DNA of 64,000 bases from Microbacterium endophyticum (GTDB taxonomy: Bacteria > Actinomycetota > Actinomycetes > Actinomycetales > Microbacteriaceae): assembly GCF_011047135.1 (NCBI RefSeq), contig NZ_CP049255.1, positions 868,001 through 932,000 of the forward strand. Direction: 5' to 3'. A program made the position numbers and the translations under genes. Under the pieces are notes generated by a model. That model was given only the letters and a program-made list of their open reading frames with translations, did not search any database and was not told where the DNA came from. Numbering within the stretch: the first letter of the stretch is position 1; every line of letters starts with the position of its first letter. Positions 42,887 through 51,196 of this stretch are shown one piece after another.

Positions 42887-43245
42887 GCGTGGATTGCAAG
42901 TAACGACGCGACCTCATTGAGCGCTCCGGGCTGCAGCCGGTAGTAAGCCCACGTTCCGCGCTTCGAGCGGCTCAAAAATCCCGCCTCGGTCAGCACCTTC
43001 AAATGGTGCGACACCGTCGGTTGCGAGAGCCCCACCGGGTCGGTGAGATCACAGACGCACGCTTCTTGATCTGCGCTCGTCGCGACGATCGACAGCAGCC
43101 GAAGCCGGGCCGGGTCGGCGAGCGCCTTCAGCGTCTGCGCGAGCCGCTCAGCATCCGACTGACCGAGCGCATCCTGGGCCAACGGCTGGCAGCACACCTC
43201 ACTATTGGTCGCCGCCTCTAATGCCAGGCTTGTCGCTGCTCTCAT
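42877..43245 (-). CDS. arsR: ArsR-family As(III)-responsive repressor
   Basis: A 122-residue winged-helix repressor: LKALADPARLRLLSIV, then SQPTVSHHLKVLTEAGFL as recognition helix, and RGTWAYYRL as wing. It has a vicinal Cys pair at 18-19 (EVCCQPL) and Cys at 63 and 65 (EACVCDLTD). The combination of an N-terminal Cys pair with a Cys in the DNA-binding helix resembles the As(III) site described for Corynebacterium glutamicum ArsR. The ATG at 43245 is chosen; the open frame extends upstream only by chance. It is divergent from the flavoprotein gene, with two dyads between. Confidence 0.92.
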   Translation of the reverse strand: MRAATSLALEAATNSEVCCQPLAQDALGQSDAERLAQTLKALADPARLRLLSIVATSADQEACVCDLTDPVGLSQPTVSHHLKVLTEAGFLSRSKRGTWAYYRLQPGALNEVASLLAIHAQA

Positions 43246-43247
43246 AC

Positions 43248-43314
43248 ATCGACAATAGTCGATATTGACAATCATCGATATATGCGCGAATACTAAACAT
43301 CGATACTCATCGAT
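43248..43314. promoter_or_regulatory. ArsR operators (two ATCGAY-N4-RTCGAT dyads)
   Basis: ATCGACaataGTCGAT at 43248-43263 begins next to the arsR start and ATCGATactcATCGAT at 43299-43314 lies 15 bp before the flavoprotein start. Another ATCGAT sits between them at 43274-43279. Each divergent promoter thus has its own dyad, as expected for autoregulated ArsR. Confidence 0.75.
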
Positions 43315-43329
43315 ATTTGGAGGCACGCC

Positions 43330-44616
43330 ATGACGATGCTCGACCTCACACGGCTCCCGGTCGCGATCATCGGCGCCGGTCCCGTCGGCCTCGCGGCGGC
43401 GGCAGAGCTCATCGAGCGTGACATCGATTTCGTGGTTTTGGAGAAGGGTTCGAAGATTGCCTCTTCGGTCCGCCTCTGGGGCCACATTCGTTTGTTCACG
43501 CCGTGGCGGCACCTCGTCGATCCGGCTGCAGCCCGTCTTCTCGAAAACGCGGGGTGGACGACACCCGATCAAGACGCCACCCCCACGGGCCTGGAGTTCG
43601 TCGAAGAGTACCTCGAGCCGCTCGCGAGCCTCGCAGAGATCGCATCACGCCTCCAACTGGACACCCGAGTCGTCGGGGTCTCGCGGGAACGCATGGACCG
43701 CACCCGCAGCGCCGGTCGCGGAGCCGCACCCTTCCTCCTGCGCACCCAACGCACCGACGGCGCTGTCGAGGAGTTCACCGCCAGATCTGTCATCGACGCA
43801 TCGGGTACCTACGCAACCCCCAACCCGCTCGGTTCGTCGGGACTGCCACCGATCGGTTCGGATGCCGTAGCCACCAGCATCCTCCCCGCTCTTCCCGACG
43901 TGCTCGGCGCCGATCGCGCACGCTTCTCCGGGCGCCACACGACTGTCGTCGGGGCGGGTCACTCCGCCGCGAACACCCTCATCGCGCTGACGCAACTCGC
44001 CGAAACGGAACCCGGCACACGCGTCACCTGGCTGATTCGCACTGCGTCTGCTGTGCGGGTGACCTCGTCTTCGAACGATCAGCTTTCCGCACGAGCACGC
44101 CTCGGTTCGCGTGTCGACGGCCTGGCGACTGAAGGACGTATCGAACTCGTCGACGGTTTTGAAATCTCATCCGTCACGCCCGACGGCGCCGCAATCAGCC
44201 TTCGCGGCACCCGCAATGGCGTGCCTGCCCGACACGACACCGACCTTGTCGTCAACGCGACCGGCTTTCGCCCCGACCTCGACATCCTGCGCGAAATACG
44301 GCTCGACCTCGACGACGTCGTTGAAGCTCCGAGGCTCCTCGCCCCCCTCATCGACCCGAATATGCACTCATGTGGCACTGTCGAGCCCCACGGATTTCGG
44401 GAACTCACGCATCCCGATCCGGGGTTCTTTCTCGTCGGCATGAAGTCTTACGGACGCGCACCCACGTTCCTGCTCGCGACGGGGTACGAGCAGGTGCGCT
44501 CAATAGCCGCATGGCTTGCGGGCGACATGCTCGCGGCAACCAAGGTCCAGCTGACGTTGCCAGCGACGGGCGTATGCTCAACCAACCTCACGATCGAAGC
44601 CTCCTGCTGCTCATGA
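43330..44616 (+). CDS. Arsenic-cluster FAD/NAD(P)-binding flavoprotein (ArsO-like)
   Basis: A 428-residue two-dinucleotide-domain oxidoreductase. The FAD loop is VAIIGAGPVGLAAAAELIE, an NAD(P) loop is TVVGAGHSAANTLIAL, and NATGFRPDLDIL precedes the C-terminal FAD contact. The C-terminal tail carries three Cys (TGVCSTN, ASCCS), a likely metal(loid)-thiolate site. Flavoproteins of this kind lie next to arsR in many bacteria and are called ArsO; the reaction is not settled here. It is followed by an acetyltransferase with a 4-bp overlap. Confidence 0.8.
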   Translation: MTMLDLTRLPVAIIGAGPVGLAAAAELIERDIDFVVLEKGSKIASSVRLWGHIRLFTPWRHLVDPAAARLLENAGWTTPDQDATPTGLEFVEEYLEPLASLAEIASRLQLDTRVVGVSRERMDRTRSAGRGAAPFLLRTQRTDGAVEEFTARSVIDASGTYATPNPLGSSGLPPIGSDAVATSILPALPDVLGADRARFSGRHTTVVGAGHSAANTLIALTQLAETEPGTRVTWLIRTASAVRVTSSSNDQLSARARLGSRVDGLATEGRIELVDGFEISSVTPDGAAISLRGTRNGVPARHDTDLVVNATGFRPDLDILREIRLDLDDVVEAPRLLAPLIDPNMHSCGTVEPHGFRELTHPDPGFFLVGMKSYGRAPTFLLATGYEQVRSIAAWLAGDMLAATKVQLTLPATGVCSTNLTIEASCCS

Positions 44617-45137
44617 GCACGCCCCCGATCAGCATTCGTCAGATGGCCCGCGCAGACTGGCCCCAGGTGGAGCGCATCTTTGCTGCCGGGATTGCGGGCG
44701 GCGAAGCGACGTTCGAGACGACAACACCCACATGGCATCAATTCGATGCGGGCAAAATTCCGGTACCTCGCATCGTTGCCGTCGCAGAACATGCCACCAC
44801 CGAGGTGGTCCTCGGGTGGGCAGCCGCGTCACGGGTCTCGGCCAGAGCCGCGTACCAGGGTGTGATCGAACACTCTGTGTATGTCGATTCTGGTCGGCGC
44901 GGCGAGGGCATCGGACGCCTCCTGCTCGACGCGTTCATCGCAGCTGCCGAAACCGCCGGCTACTGGACAATTCAATCGAGCATTTTTCCGGAGAATACCG
45001 CCAGCATCCGTCTACACCAGGCCGTTGGCTTTCGCATCGTCGGCACACGGGAGCGCATCGCGCGCTCCGAGCTCGGCCCACATGCCGGGCAGTGGCGCGA
45101 CACTGTCTTGATTGAGCGCCGCTCCCTCAGCCGCTGA
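44613..45137 (+). CDS. GNAT acetyltransferase, ArsN1/phosphinothricin acetyltransferase-like
   Basis: A 174-residue GNAT enzyme. The start ISIRQMARADWPQVERIFAAGIAGGEATFE and the acetyl-CoA segment RRGEGIGRLLLDAFI, then IFPENTASIRLHQAVGF and the ending GQWRDTVLIERRS, are those of the phosphinothricin/methionine sulfoximine acetyltransferase group, which includes ArsN1 that inactivates arsinothricin. Being coupled (ATGA) to an ArsR-regulated flavoprotein supports an ArsN1 role. It would act in the cytoplasm on an amino group. Ends in a 10-bp convergent overlap with the SGNH hydrolase gene. Confidence 0.82.
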   Translation: MSTPPISIRQMARADWPQVERIFAAGIAGGEATFETTTPTWHQFDAGKIPVPRIVAVAEHATTEVVLGWAAASRVSARAAYQGVIEHSVYVDSGRRGEGIGRLLLDAFIAAAETAGYWTIQSSIFPENTASIRLHQAVGFRIVGTRERIARSELGPHAGQWRDTVLIERRSLSR

Positions 45138-46275
45138 AAGCACCGTTCGCACCGAAAGCGGCCGCGGCAAAACGCTCACCGATGAGCTCATGGGTTTCGG
45201 TGTCGGGGTGGAGCGCGTCTGGCAGGGGAAGCGTCTCGGCATCCTGTTCGCCGTAAAGCTCCAAGCCGTCGAGGTACGACAGGTGGGCGTCGTCAGAGCG
45301 CGCCGCGACGATGTCAGCCAGCGCTGCCCTGATCACCTGCAACGTCAGCCGTCCCTGTGCAGTGTCGCCGGCCTGCCCGTCGGCGACGAACCGCATATTC
45401 CCCGAAGCGAACGATGCGGGATCGATGACGCCCGGTCCCGGAGTGTCTTCGTGAATTCCGCAATAGATCGGCGACACCAAGAGAATCGGCGTCGTCGGGT
45501 GGCCGTCACGAATCGCGTCGAGAAAGCCGTGCACCGCGGGCACGAAGCTCCGAAGCCTCATCGCGTCGAAATTCACGACATTGATTCCGAGCTTGAGGCT
45601 GATGACGTCAGCTGGCGTATCGCGGATGACGCGTGCCATAACCGGGTCCACCAGAGCACTGCCGCCGAACCCGAGATTCTGCAGACTGACCCCGGCCTGC
45701 TGTGCCGCAACGGCCGGCCAGATGCGCGTGGGACTCGTCGCATTCGAGCCATGACTGATCGAGCTGCCGTGGTGCAACCACACGCGTCGATTTTCGTCGC
45801 GCGGCACAAGCGGCAGGTCCGACTCGAGCGATACCAGCTCGACTGTCTCGTTGTGCGGCAACCACACCTCGACGAGCTTTTCTCCACCGGCGAGACCATC
45901 GATGACGATCCGGTCGGTGTCGCCAGCCACAAGTGCGGAGTTGCCCGACTGCATGTCGATTTCGATGCTGTCACCTGCCGCAAGCACGTGCGACAACCAC
46001 GCAGCGCCGTTCACAACGACGTCAACGGCACCTCGCGCACGGTCCACTCCCACGTAGGACATACGCGTCGAGTGCACCCCGATGACAATCGAACGCGCTT
46101 CCGTCACGAACTCGAGTCGCACACCCGACGGTTGCGCTTCGACCATCGCGAGTTGCGCGTCGGCGTCGCGTTTCCGCACCGACAGCGGCAACCGGTGAGG
46201 CTTCACGCCCCGCGCTGTCGTCTCGAGCTCGGTTGCGCCGCGAACCAGCTCGGCGGTGATCTGTGTGGCGATCAT
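45127..46275 (-). CDS. SGNH/GDSL-family hydrolase
   Basis: A 382-residue cytoplasmic protein, no signal peptide. The N-terminal half is beta-rich; the SGNH domain starts near residue 165 with WLHHGSSISHG in place of GDSL (nucleophile Ser), then NLGFGGSALVDP (block II Gly), LGINVVNFDAM (block III Asn) and DALHPDTETH (block V Asp and His). It should be an esterase or deacetylase acting on a small or glycosidic ester. Its ATG overlaps the stop of the TetR gene (ATGA), so the regulator and enzyme are one operon. Confidence 0.82.
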   Translation of the reverse strand: MIATQITAELVRGATELETTARGVKPHRLPLSVRKRDADAQLAMVEAQPSGVRLEFVTEARSIVIGVHSTRMSYVGVDRARGAVDVVVNGAAWLSHVLAAGDSIEIDMQSGNSALVAGDTDRIVIDGLAGGEKLVEVWLPHNETVELVSLESDLPLVPRDENRRVWLHHGSSISHGSNATSPTRIWPAVAAQQAGVSLQNLGFGGSALVDPVMARVIRDTPADVISLKLGINVVNFDAMRLRSFVPAVHGFLDAIRDGHPTTPILLVSPIYCGIHEDTPGPGVIDPASFASGNMRFVADGQAGDTAQGRLTLQVIRAALADIVAARSDDAHLSYLDGLELYGEQDAETLPLPDALHPDTETHELIGERFAAAAFGANGAFSG

Positions 46276-46871
46276 GAAATCTCCTCCATCTGTTCGGTGG
46301 CCCGCGTCGCCCAGGTCCGAAGTATCGTGTCGAGTGCATCGATGAGCTCAGGCCACGTGGAATCAGCGTCGGGCTCGCTGTAAGAAAAGCTGCCCACACG
46401 CTCCAAGTGCACGAAGCCGTTGATTGCGCTGCCCATGATGCGCGTCGCGTGCACATGGTCAGCGGGCGCCGTGATGCCGTATCCGTGCAAGACAGCGTTC
46501 GTTGCCTGCACGAGTCGGCGCGCAGCGTCAGCTCGTGCAACCCGTTCGTTCTGCGGCCGCTGGAGCGACTCCCAACATCCGGGACGCTCGCGCGCGTAGT
46601 CACGATGCGCATCCGCGAAGCCAGTGAGCGCCGACGTGCTGGAGCGCCCCATGATCGCATCTGTGATCCGCTCCGATAGCTCCCGCAGCGCGAGAATCGC
46701 GATTCCATCCCGCAGCGCGTCGAGACTCTCAACGTGTGTATAGAGACTCGGGGCCTGAATCTTCAAAGAGCGAGCAACCTCAGCGAGGGTGAGGGCTGAA
46801 AAGCCGTTCTCGTCCGCTAACGCAGCGCCACGTTCGATGACCACGGCCGCCGACAAAGTAGATGTCCTCAT
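46272..46871 (-). CDS. TetR-family transcriptional regulator with WHG-type C-terminal domain
   Basis: A 199-residue repressor. The helix-turn-helix is at 10-52: LADENGFSALTLAEVARSLKIQAPSLYTHVESLDALR. The C-terminal domain has the helical pattern and the MGSAINGFVHLERVG segment of the TetR_C WHG family. It heads the operon with the SGNH hydrolase. A 14-bp dyad lies 20 bp upstream of its ATG, so autoregulation by an ester or glycoside substrate is likely. Confidence 0.88.
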   Translation of the reverse strand: MRTSTLSAAVVIERGAALADENGFSALTLAEVARSLKIQAPSLYTHVESLDALRDGIAILALRELSERITDAIMGRSSTSALTGFADAHRDYARERPGCWESLQRPQNERVARADAARRLVQATNAVLHGYGITAPADHVHATRIMGSAINGFVHLERVGSFSYSEPDADSTWPELIDALDTILRTWATRATEQMEEIS

Positions 46872-46890
46872 GTCGATAAACTAACACAGA

Positions 46891-46904
46891 TAGGTTTTAA
46901 CCTA
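46891..46904. promoter_or_regulatory. TetR operator candidate
   Basis: TAGGTT-tt-AACCTA is a perfect 6-bp dyad with a 2-nt centre, 20 bp upstream of the start of the TetR gene on the minus strand, in the position for autorepression. Confidence 0.6.
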
Positions 46905-46934
46905 CTGCCCATAGTTTTAGATCACATCGAAACG

Positions 46935-46978
46935 CGAGTGCGCCATGCGCCGGGTCTCCCCCACGCATGGCGCACTCG
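46935..46978. terminator. Long perfect hairpin after the lamin-tail surface gene
   Basis: 15-bp arms (CGAGTGCGCCATGCG at 46935-46949, complement at 46964-46978) around a 14-nt loop, 20 bp past the stop of the gene at 46999. No T-run on either strand. Size and place suggest a terminator of the surface protein gene. Confidence 0.75.
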
Positions 46979-46998
46979 TTGGTTATTTGCTGCGAGAG

Positions 46999-49900
46999 CT
47001 ACTCGGTGCGAGCCCGGCGACGCGCAACCAGCAGCGCCGCACCGGCGATCAACATCATCAGCGCCGCTATGCCGCCGGCGCCCGCGATCGCGGCACTGTC
47101 GGCACCGGTTACGGCAAGCTTGCCACCCGAAACGATGTTGATGCTCGTCCAACCGAGCAGCTCACCGTCATTCGAATACACAGCGAGGCGGTGCATACCG
47201 ATCGGGGCATCCGACGGAATCGTCACCGTGATGTTGCCGAGCGCATCGAGCGTTCCCGCACCGATCTGCTGCGGCGTCGAATACATCCACACCTTCACCC
47301 CGGTGCCAGCGTGCTGCACGCCCACATTGATCGTCACAGCACTTCCAGGCTGAGCGGACGCCGGAGCGGTCACCGTGCCACGGTTGCCCTCGACGAGCGC
47401 ATCGCCGTCGAGCGGCGTGAACACGTCGGGCCCCGTCGTCGGCAACTCCGGATCAACCGGAACTGTCGGGTCGGTCGGGTTCGTCGGATCGGTCGGATCC
47501 GTCGGGTCGGTCGGCGCAACCGTGCCGCCGGGGAGCGTGCCCTGGTGCATCGCGCCGGTGGTCACACCGTCGGTGAACCACCAGACGGGACGACCCGAAC
47601 CATCGGCGAGCGCCGTCGGCGACGTCGCGAAGCCCTCGTTGTTGTCGTTCGGCAGGCCCGCGGCCCGCGCAAAGTGTGCAACCGTCGGGTTCGCCGTACC
47701 GTTGAACGTCACCTGCGCCGAGGTACCGTCGCATCCGTTGTCGCAGACGACCCACAGCACATCCAGCGCCGTGTCGTAGTCGAGTGACATCGCTGCCGGC
47801 AAGCCAGCATCGATCTCAGACACGATCTGAGCCGACCCGTCGGCGTTCAGCGCGAACGCGTACACGTGACCGTTGTCTTCGAGAGCGACGAAGAACAGAC
47901 CGTCACCGTGACCCGAGTAGCTCGCCGGGTCATACGCCTTGCCGGTGTTGTCGTCGACCAGACCCGAAAGGTCTGCGTCCGAAACCCACTCGACGGCTTC
48001 CGCGCCGAGGTTCGCACCCACAGCTGGCAGCAACGAGGTGAGGTCCCACTCTTGGGTTGCCACGACATCCGGGCCGGCCGCGTTCGGGTCAAGCTTCAGC
48101 ACCTTGTTCTGGTTCACGCCCTTGGCGCTGTTGTCGCGTTCCGATGCGACGTATACCCAGCCGTTGCCGTCAACGGTGATGCCCTCAGTGTCGGGGCCTG
48201 CGGCTGAAGCGTCTGCGGCATCCTTTTGAAAACGCGCGCGCTTGCCGCTCTCCCAGCCGTCGGCAAACGTCGTGGTTCCGTCCGCGGCAACGTCGAGCTT
48301 CCAGAACGTACCGGTACCGTTGTCGACTGCCCAGAGGAACGTGCCTTCGTCTGTCACCTGCGTATCGAGGCCCGAGCTGTCGCTGAGGAACATCGAGGTC
48401 TCATCGACCACGGTTACCTCCGCCGAACCCGGCCAGTCTTCCACGGCAATCTCGCCGACGCAGATGTTCGCCGCGCCCTTGGTCGATTCCGCGGTCACAG
48501 CGAACGAACCGGATGCATCGGGGCACCGACCCCATGTGGTGGCAGCGTGATCGGGGCCCCATGTCGTGGAGTCCCGCAGCGCGTCCCCCTCGAAGACACG
48601 CACGCTGTCAGCCTTGCCGAGCCCGAAGCCGAGCTGGTCGCCTTCGATCACGAGGTAGGCGCCCGCCGCGATCACGGTGCCCTCAGGAACGACGTACGAG
48701 TGCGTGTCATCGTCGTCTTTCACGATGAGGCCACTCACGTCGAGGCTTGACTCCGTCGGGTTGACGAGTTCGACCCAGTCGCCCGGGTCGCCGCCGTCCG
48801 ATTCGACCTCGTTGATGCGCACGGGGTTGCCGCACGCGTTCCGCTCGCCCTTCGTCGACACCGCAACGTCGATGAAGTCACCGGTACCGTCGGCGCAGCG
48901 CGCCCACACACCATTGGCGTGCGCGGTATAGACGTACTCGTCGACTGTTGCGCCCCGTGCATTTCGCACGGTCGCGGTGTCGCCGTTACCGAGACCGAAC
49001 GTGAAGTTCGTCGGCTGGTCGAAGACGAAGAGCGCACCCGGCGCGAGCGTCGTACCCTCGGGCAGCGGAGTGGTCTCTGACGAGTGCTTGACCGGGTCGC
49101 TGTCCATTACGCTCCAACCCGACAGGTCAACCGTCGTCGAACCCATGTTGATGACCTCGATCCAGTCCGTCGCGTCACCGTTCGACTCGACCTCGTTGAT
49201 CACAACGTCAGGCAGCACGCACGAGTTCGATTCGCCAGGCGTTGGGTAGGCGAGCACAAAGTCGCCCTCACCATCGGGGCAGCGCGCGAGCGTTGCCGCC
49301 GCGGCATCCCCATCGATTGCAGCGTGACCCGACCACGGTAGCGAGTCATCGATCATGGTGAGCTCGGCGTCATATAGACGGATGCGGTCGGCACTACCAA
49401 TACCGATCGCGGCACTGAAGCGGCTCTCGACGCCGCCCGAAAGCCCCATCGTTGCTTCATCGACAACGAGGTACTCGCCGGCCGCGATGCTCGATCCGGC
49501 CGGAAACTGCCAGCGGTGATCGTCGGAGTTGTCACGGATCTCGTAACCCGAAATGTCGAGCGCTTCGGTGCTGGGGTTGTAGAACTCCACCCAGTCGGCC
49601 GGCTGCGAGTCGATCTCATTGATCACGATCTCACCGGGCTCGCTCGGCTCGGTCGGCTCGGTCGGTGCGTCGAAAACGTTCGCGGCACCTTTTGTCGCCT
49701 CGAGCGTCTGCGCCCACTCGCCCGAGGCGTTGATGCCCCAGGTGACGTCGGCGTGTGCCGACCATTCGTACCCGTCGACAAGGTTGTTCGACGCGTCGAA
49801 GAGGCGCGCAGAGTCTGCTTTACCGAGGCCGAAGTCGAAGTCACCGACCCCGCCGTTCACCTCGTTGAGCACGAGGTATGCACCGGGCTCAATCGTCGTA

Positions 49901-50145
49901 CCCACCGGCAGCGTGTACACGTGAGCGTCGTCGGAGTCTTTCAGCTGGTAGCCATCGAGCGCGATAGCCGCACTGGTTGGGTTGTAGAGCTCAACCCAGT
50001 CACCAGGCGTTCCGCCAGACGACTCGATTTCGTTGATACGGATGCCAGAATCGGCAGCGATTGCGGCGGTGGGCACAGCAACGACAACGGCTGCGCCGAG
50101 GGCGCACACCACCGTTGCAGCGAGCCCAGAGAACAAGCGAGGCAT
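46999..50145 (-). CDS. Wall-anchored surface protein with four lamin-tail domains
   Basis: A 1048-residue secreted protein. A signal peptide occupies residues 1-31 (ending AIAADSG). Four lamin-tail (LTD) domains begin near residues 33, 170, 310 and 440, each starting with an IRINEIES/VVINEVES-type strand and D-W-V/I-E-L/V. A beta-propeller-like or esterase-like region (about 570-870) has FLWAVDNGTG and DTEGITVDGNG. A TDPTDP-type spacer is followed by an Ig-like stretch, LAVTGAD, a membrane span and the tail RRRARTE. LAVTG suits class E sortase. The ATG at 50145 after AGGAG is preferred over an upstream frame. Bacterial LTD proteins are often nuclease or phosphatase partners; none of those is visible here. 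Confidence 0.87.
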   Translation of the reverse strand: MPRLFSGLAATVVCALGAAVVVAVPTAAIAADSGIRINEIESSGGTPGDWVELYNPTSAAIALDGYQLKDSDDAHVYTLPVGTTIEPGAYLVLNEVNGGVGDFDFGLGKADSARLFDASNNLVDGYEWSAHADVTWGINASGEWAQTLEATKGAANVFDAPTEPTEPSEPGEIVINEIDSQPADWVEFYNPSTEALDISGYEIRDNSDDHRWQFPAGSSIAAGEYLVVDEATMGLSGGVESRFSAAIGIGSADRIRLYDAELTMIDDSLPWSGHAAIDGDAAAATLARCPDGEGDFVLAYPTPGESNSCVLPDVVINEVESNGDATDWIEVINMGSTTVDLSGWSVMDSDPVKHSSETTPLPEGTTLAPGALFVFDQPTNFTFGLGNGDTATVRNARGATVDEYVYTAHANGVWARCADGTGDFIDVAVSTKGERNACGNPVRINEVESDGGDPGDWVELVNPTESSLDVSGLIVKDDDDTHSYVVPEGTVIAAGAYLVIEGDQLGFGLGKADSVRVFEGDALRDSTTWGPDHAATTWGRCPDASGSFAVTAESTKGAANICVGEIAVEDWPGSAEVTVVDETSMFLSDSSGLDTQVTDEGTFLWAVDNGTGTFWKLDVAADGTTTFADGWESGKRARFQKDAADASAAGPDTEGITVDGNGWVYVASERDNSAKGVNQNKVLKLDPNAAGPDVVATQEWDLTSLLPAVGANLGAEAVEWVSDADLSGLVDDNTGKAYDPASYSGHGDGLFFVALEDNGHVYAFALNADGSAQIVSEIDAGLPAAMSLDYDTALDVLWVVCDNGCDGTSAQVTFNGTANPTVAHFARAAGLPNDNNEGFATSPTALADGSGRPVWWFTDGVTTGAMHQGTLPGGTVAPTDPTDPTDPTNPTDPTVPVDPELPTTGPDVFTPLDGDALVEGNRGTVTAPASAQPGSAVTINVGVQHAGTGVKVWMYSTPQQIGAGTLDALGNITVTIPSDAPIGMHRLAVYSNDGELLGWTSINIVSGGKLAVTGADSAAIAGAGGIAALMMLIAGAALLVARRRARTE

Positions 50146-50315
50146 GGAGCTCCTAAGGAGAATTGGCGCGGGTGTGTCCACACCATCGGGCACGAGAAGA
50201 CGTCGCGTGGCCTCTCGGTGTCGTTCCGGTAAACGGCTCCTGGCCCTCGGTAAAACTGGGGCCGGCGAGACGCGTGCGCGGCGAATGCTCGGCCTCGACG
50301 CTTACGATTCAGAAG

Positions 50316-51074
50316 ATGAATGCCCGCTCGCCCGCAAAGCCGCGCACGAAGCCGCGCACACAGTCGCGCGCGCAGCGGCGACCCGCGGCATCCGCTCGCC
50401 GACGAAAGCCGACGGCGGCCCAGCGGCGGCGCAAGCAGGCACGAGTGCGACGCGCTTGGCTCATCTCGGTTCTCGTTGCGTTGCCCTTGCTCGCTCTTGG
50501 CGGCTTCACCCTGCTGATCATCTTTGCCGTCAACGCGTTCTCGACCTCGTTCGATGACAACTCGTTCACTTTCGAATCGGGGCCGAGTATCGAGGCCGCG
50601 CCGAACATCGCCGGTTACGGGGTGGAGCAACTCGGCAACGCCTGCACGATTATCGCCGCCGGGAGCGATTTGGGCTTCGATGATCGCGACCAGACCATCG
50701 CCGTCATGACTGCGATGGGCGAATCCTCACTTCGCAACATCGACTACGGCGACTGGGAAACGAGCGGCATCACCAACCCCGACGGCAGCCGAACGACCTC
50801 GATAGGCCTGTTTCAACAGCAAGACAACTGGGGCAGTCGAGATGAACGCCTCGACCCCTACACGGCCGCGACACTGTTTTATCGGGCGATGGCAGCGCGA
50901 GTTCCCGACCGCGAAAGCATCGATCCGACGATAGTTGCGCACCGCACCCAGATCAACCTCGACGCGAATCACTACGCCCGCTACTGGGATGCCGCAACCC
51001 GCGTGACGGCAGCTCTCGGGGGTTCACCGGCCGACGGCGACAGCCTTGATGGCATCCCGGCGTGCGCCGCATAA
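50316..51074 (+). CDS. Membrane-anchored lysozyme-like domain protein
   Basis: A 252-residue protein: a basic, Pro/Arg-rich cytoplasmic start (about 1-45), one membrane span (WLISVLVALPLLALGGFTLL) and an external domain that has a transglycosylase-like pattern, QTIAVMTAMGESSLRNIDYGDW, TTSIGLFQQQDNWG and YTAATLFYRAM. The Glu in MGESSL and the SIGLFQQ segment match the lysozyme-like fold seen in actinobacterial wall proteins. It may remodel peptidoglycan. The ATG at 50316 gives the shortest complete domain layout. Confidence 0.75.
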   Translation: MNARSPAKPRTKPRTQSRAQRRPAASARRRKPTAAQRRRKQARVRRAWLISVLVALPLLALGGFTLLIIFAVNAFSTSFDDNSFTFESGPSIEAAPNIAGYGVEQLGNACTIIAAGSDLGFDDRDQTIAVMTAMGESSLRNIDYGDWETSGITNPDGSRTTSIGLFQQQDNWGSRDERLDPYTAATLFYRAMAARVPDRESIDPTIVAHRTQINLDANHYARYWDAATRVTAALGGSPADGDSLDGIPACAA

Positions 51075-51196
51075 GATTTGAGCATGCTCCACGCTTGTGA
51101 CTGATCAGCCATCGCGACGCTTCTGCGCGCCTTCGCACTGATCATTTCTCTCCCGCATGCCACACGGCGTGCTCTTTTTCCTGGAGTTTTTCCCGC

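Noticed and set aside
45112..46383. 423-codon plus-strand ORF over the SGNH hydrolase
   Set aside because: Antisense shadow in GC-rich sequence; His/Arg-rich without domains, while the minus strand encodes a clear SGNH enzyme.
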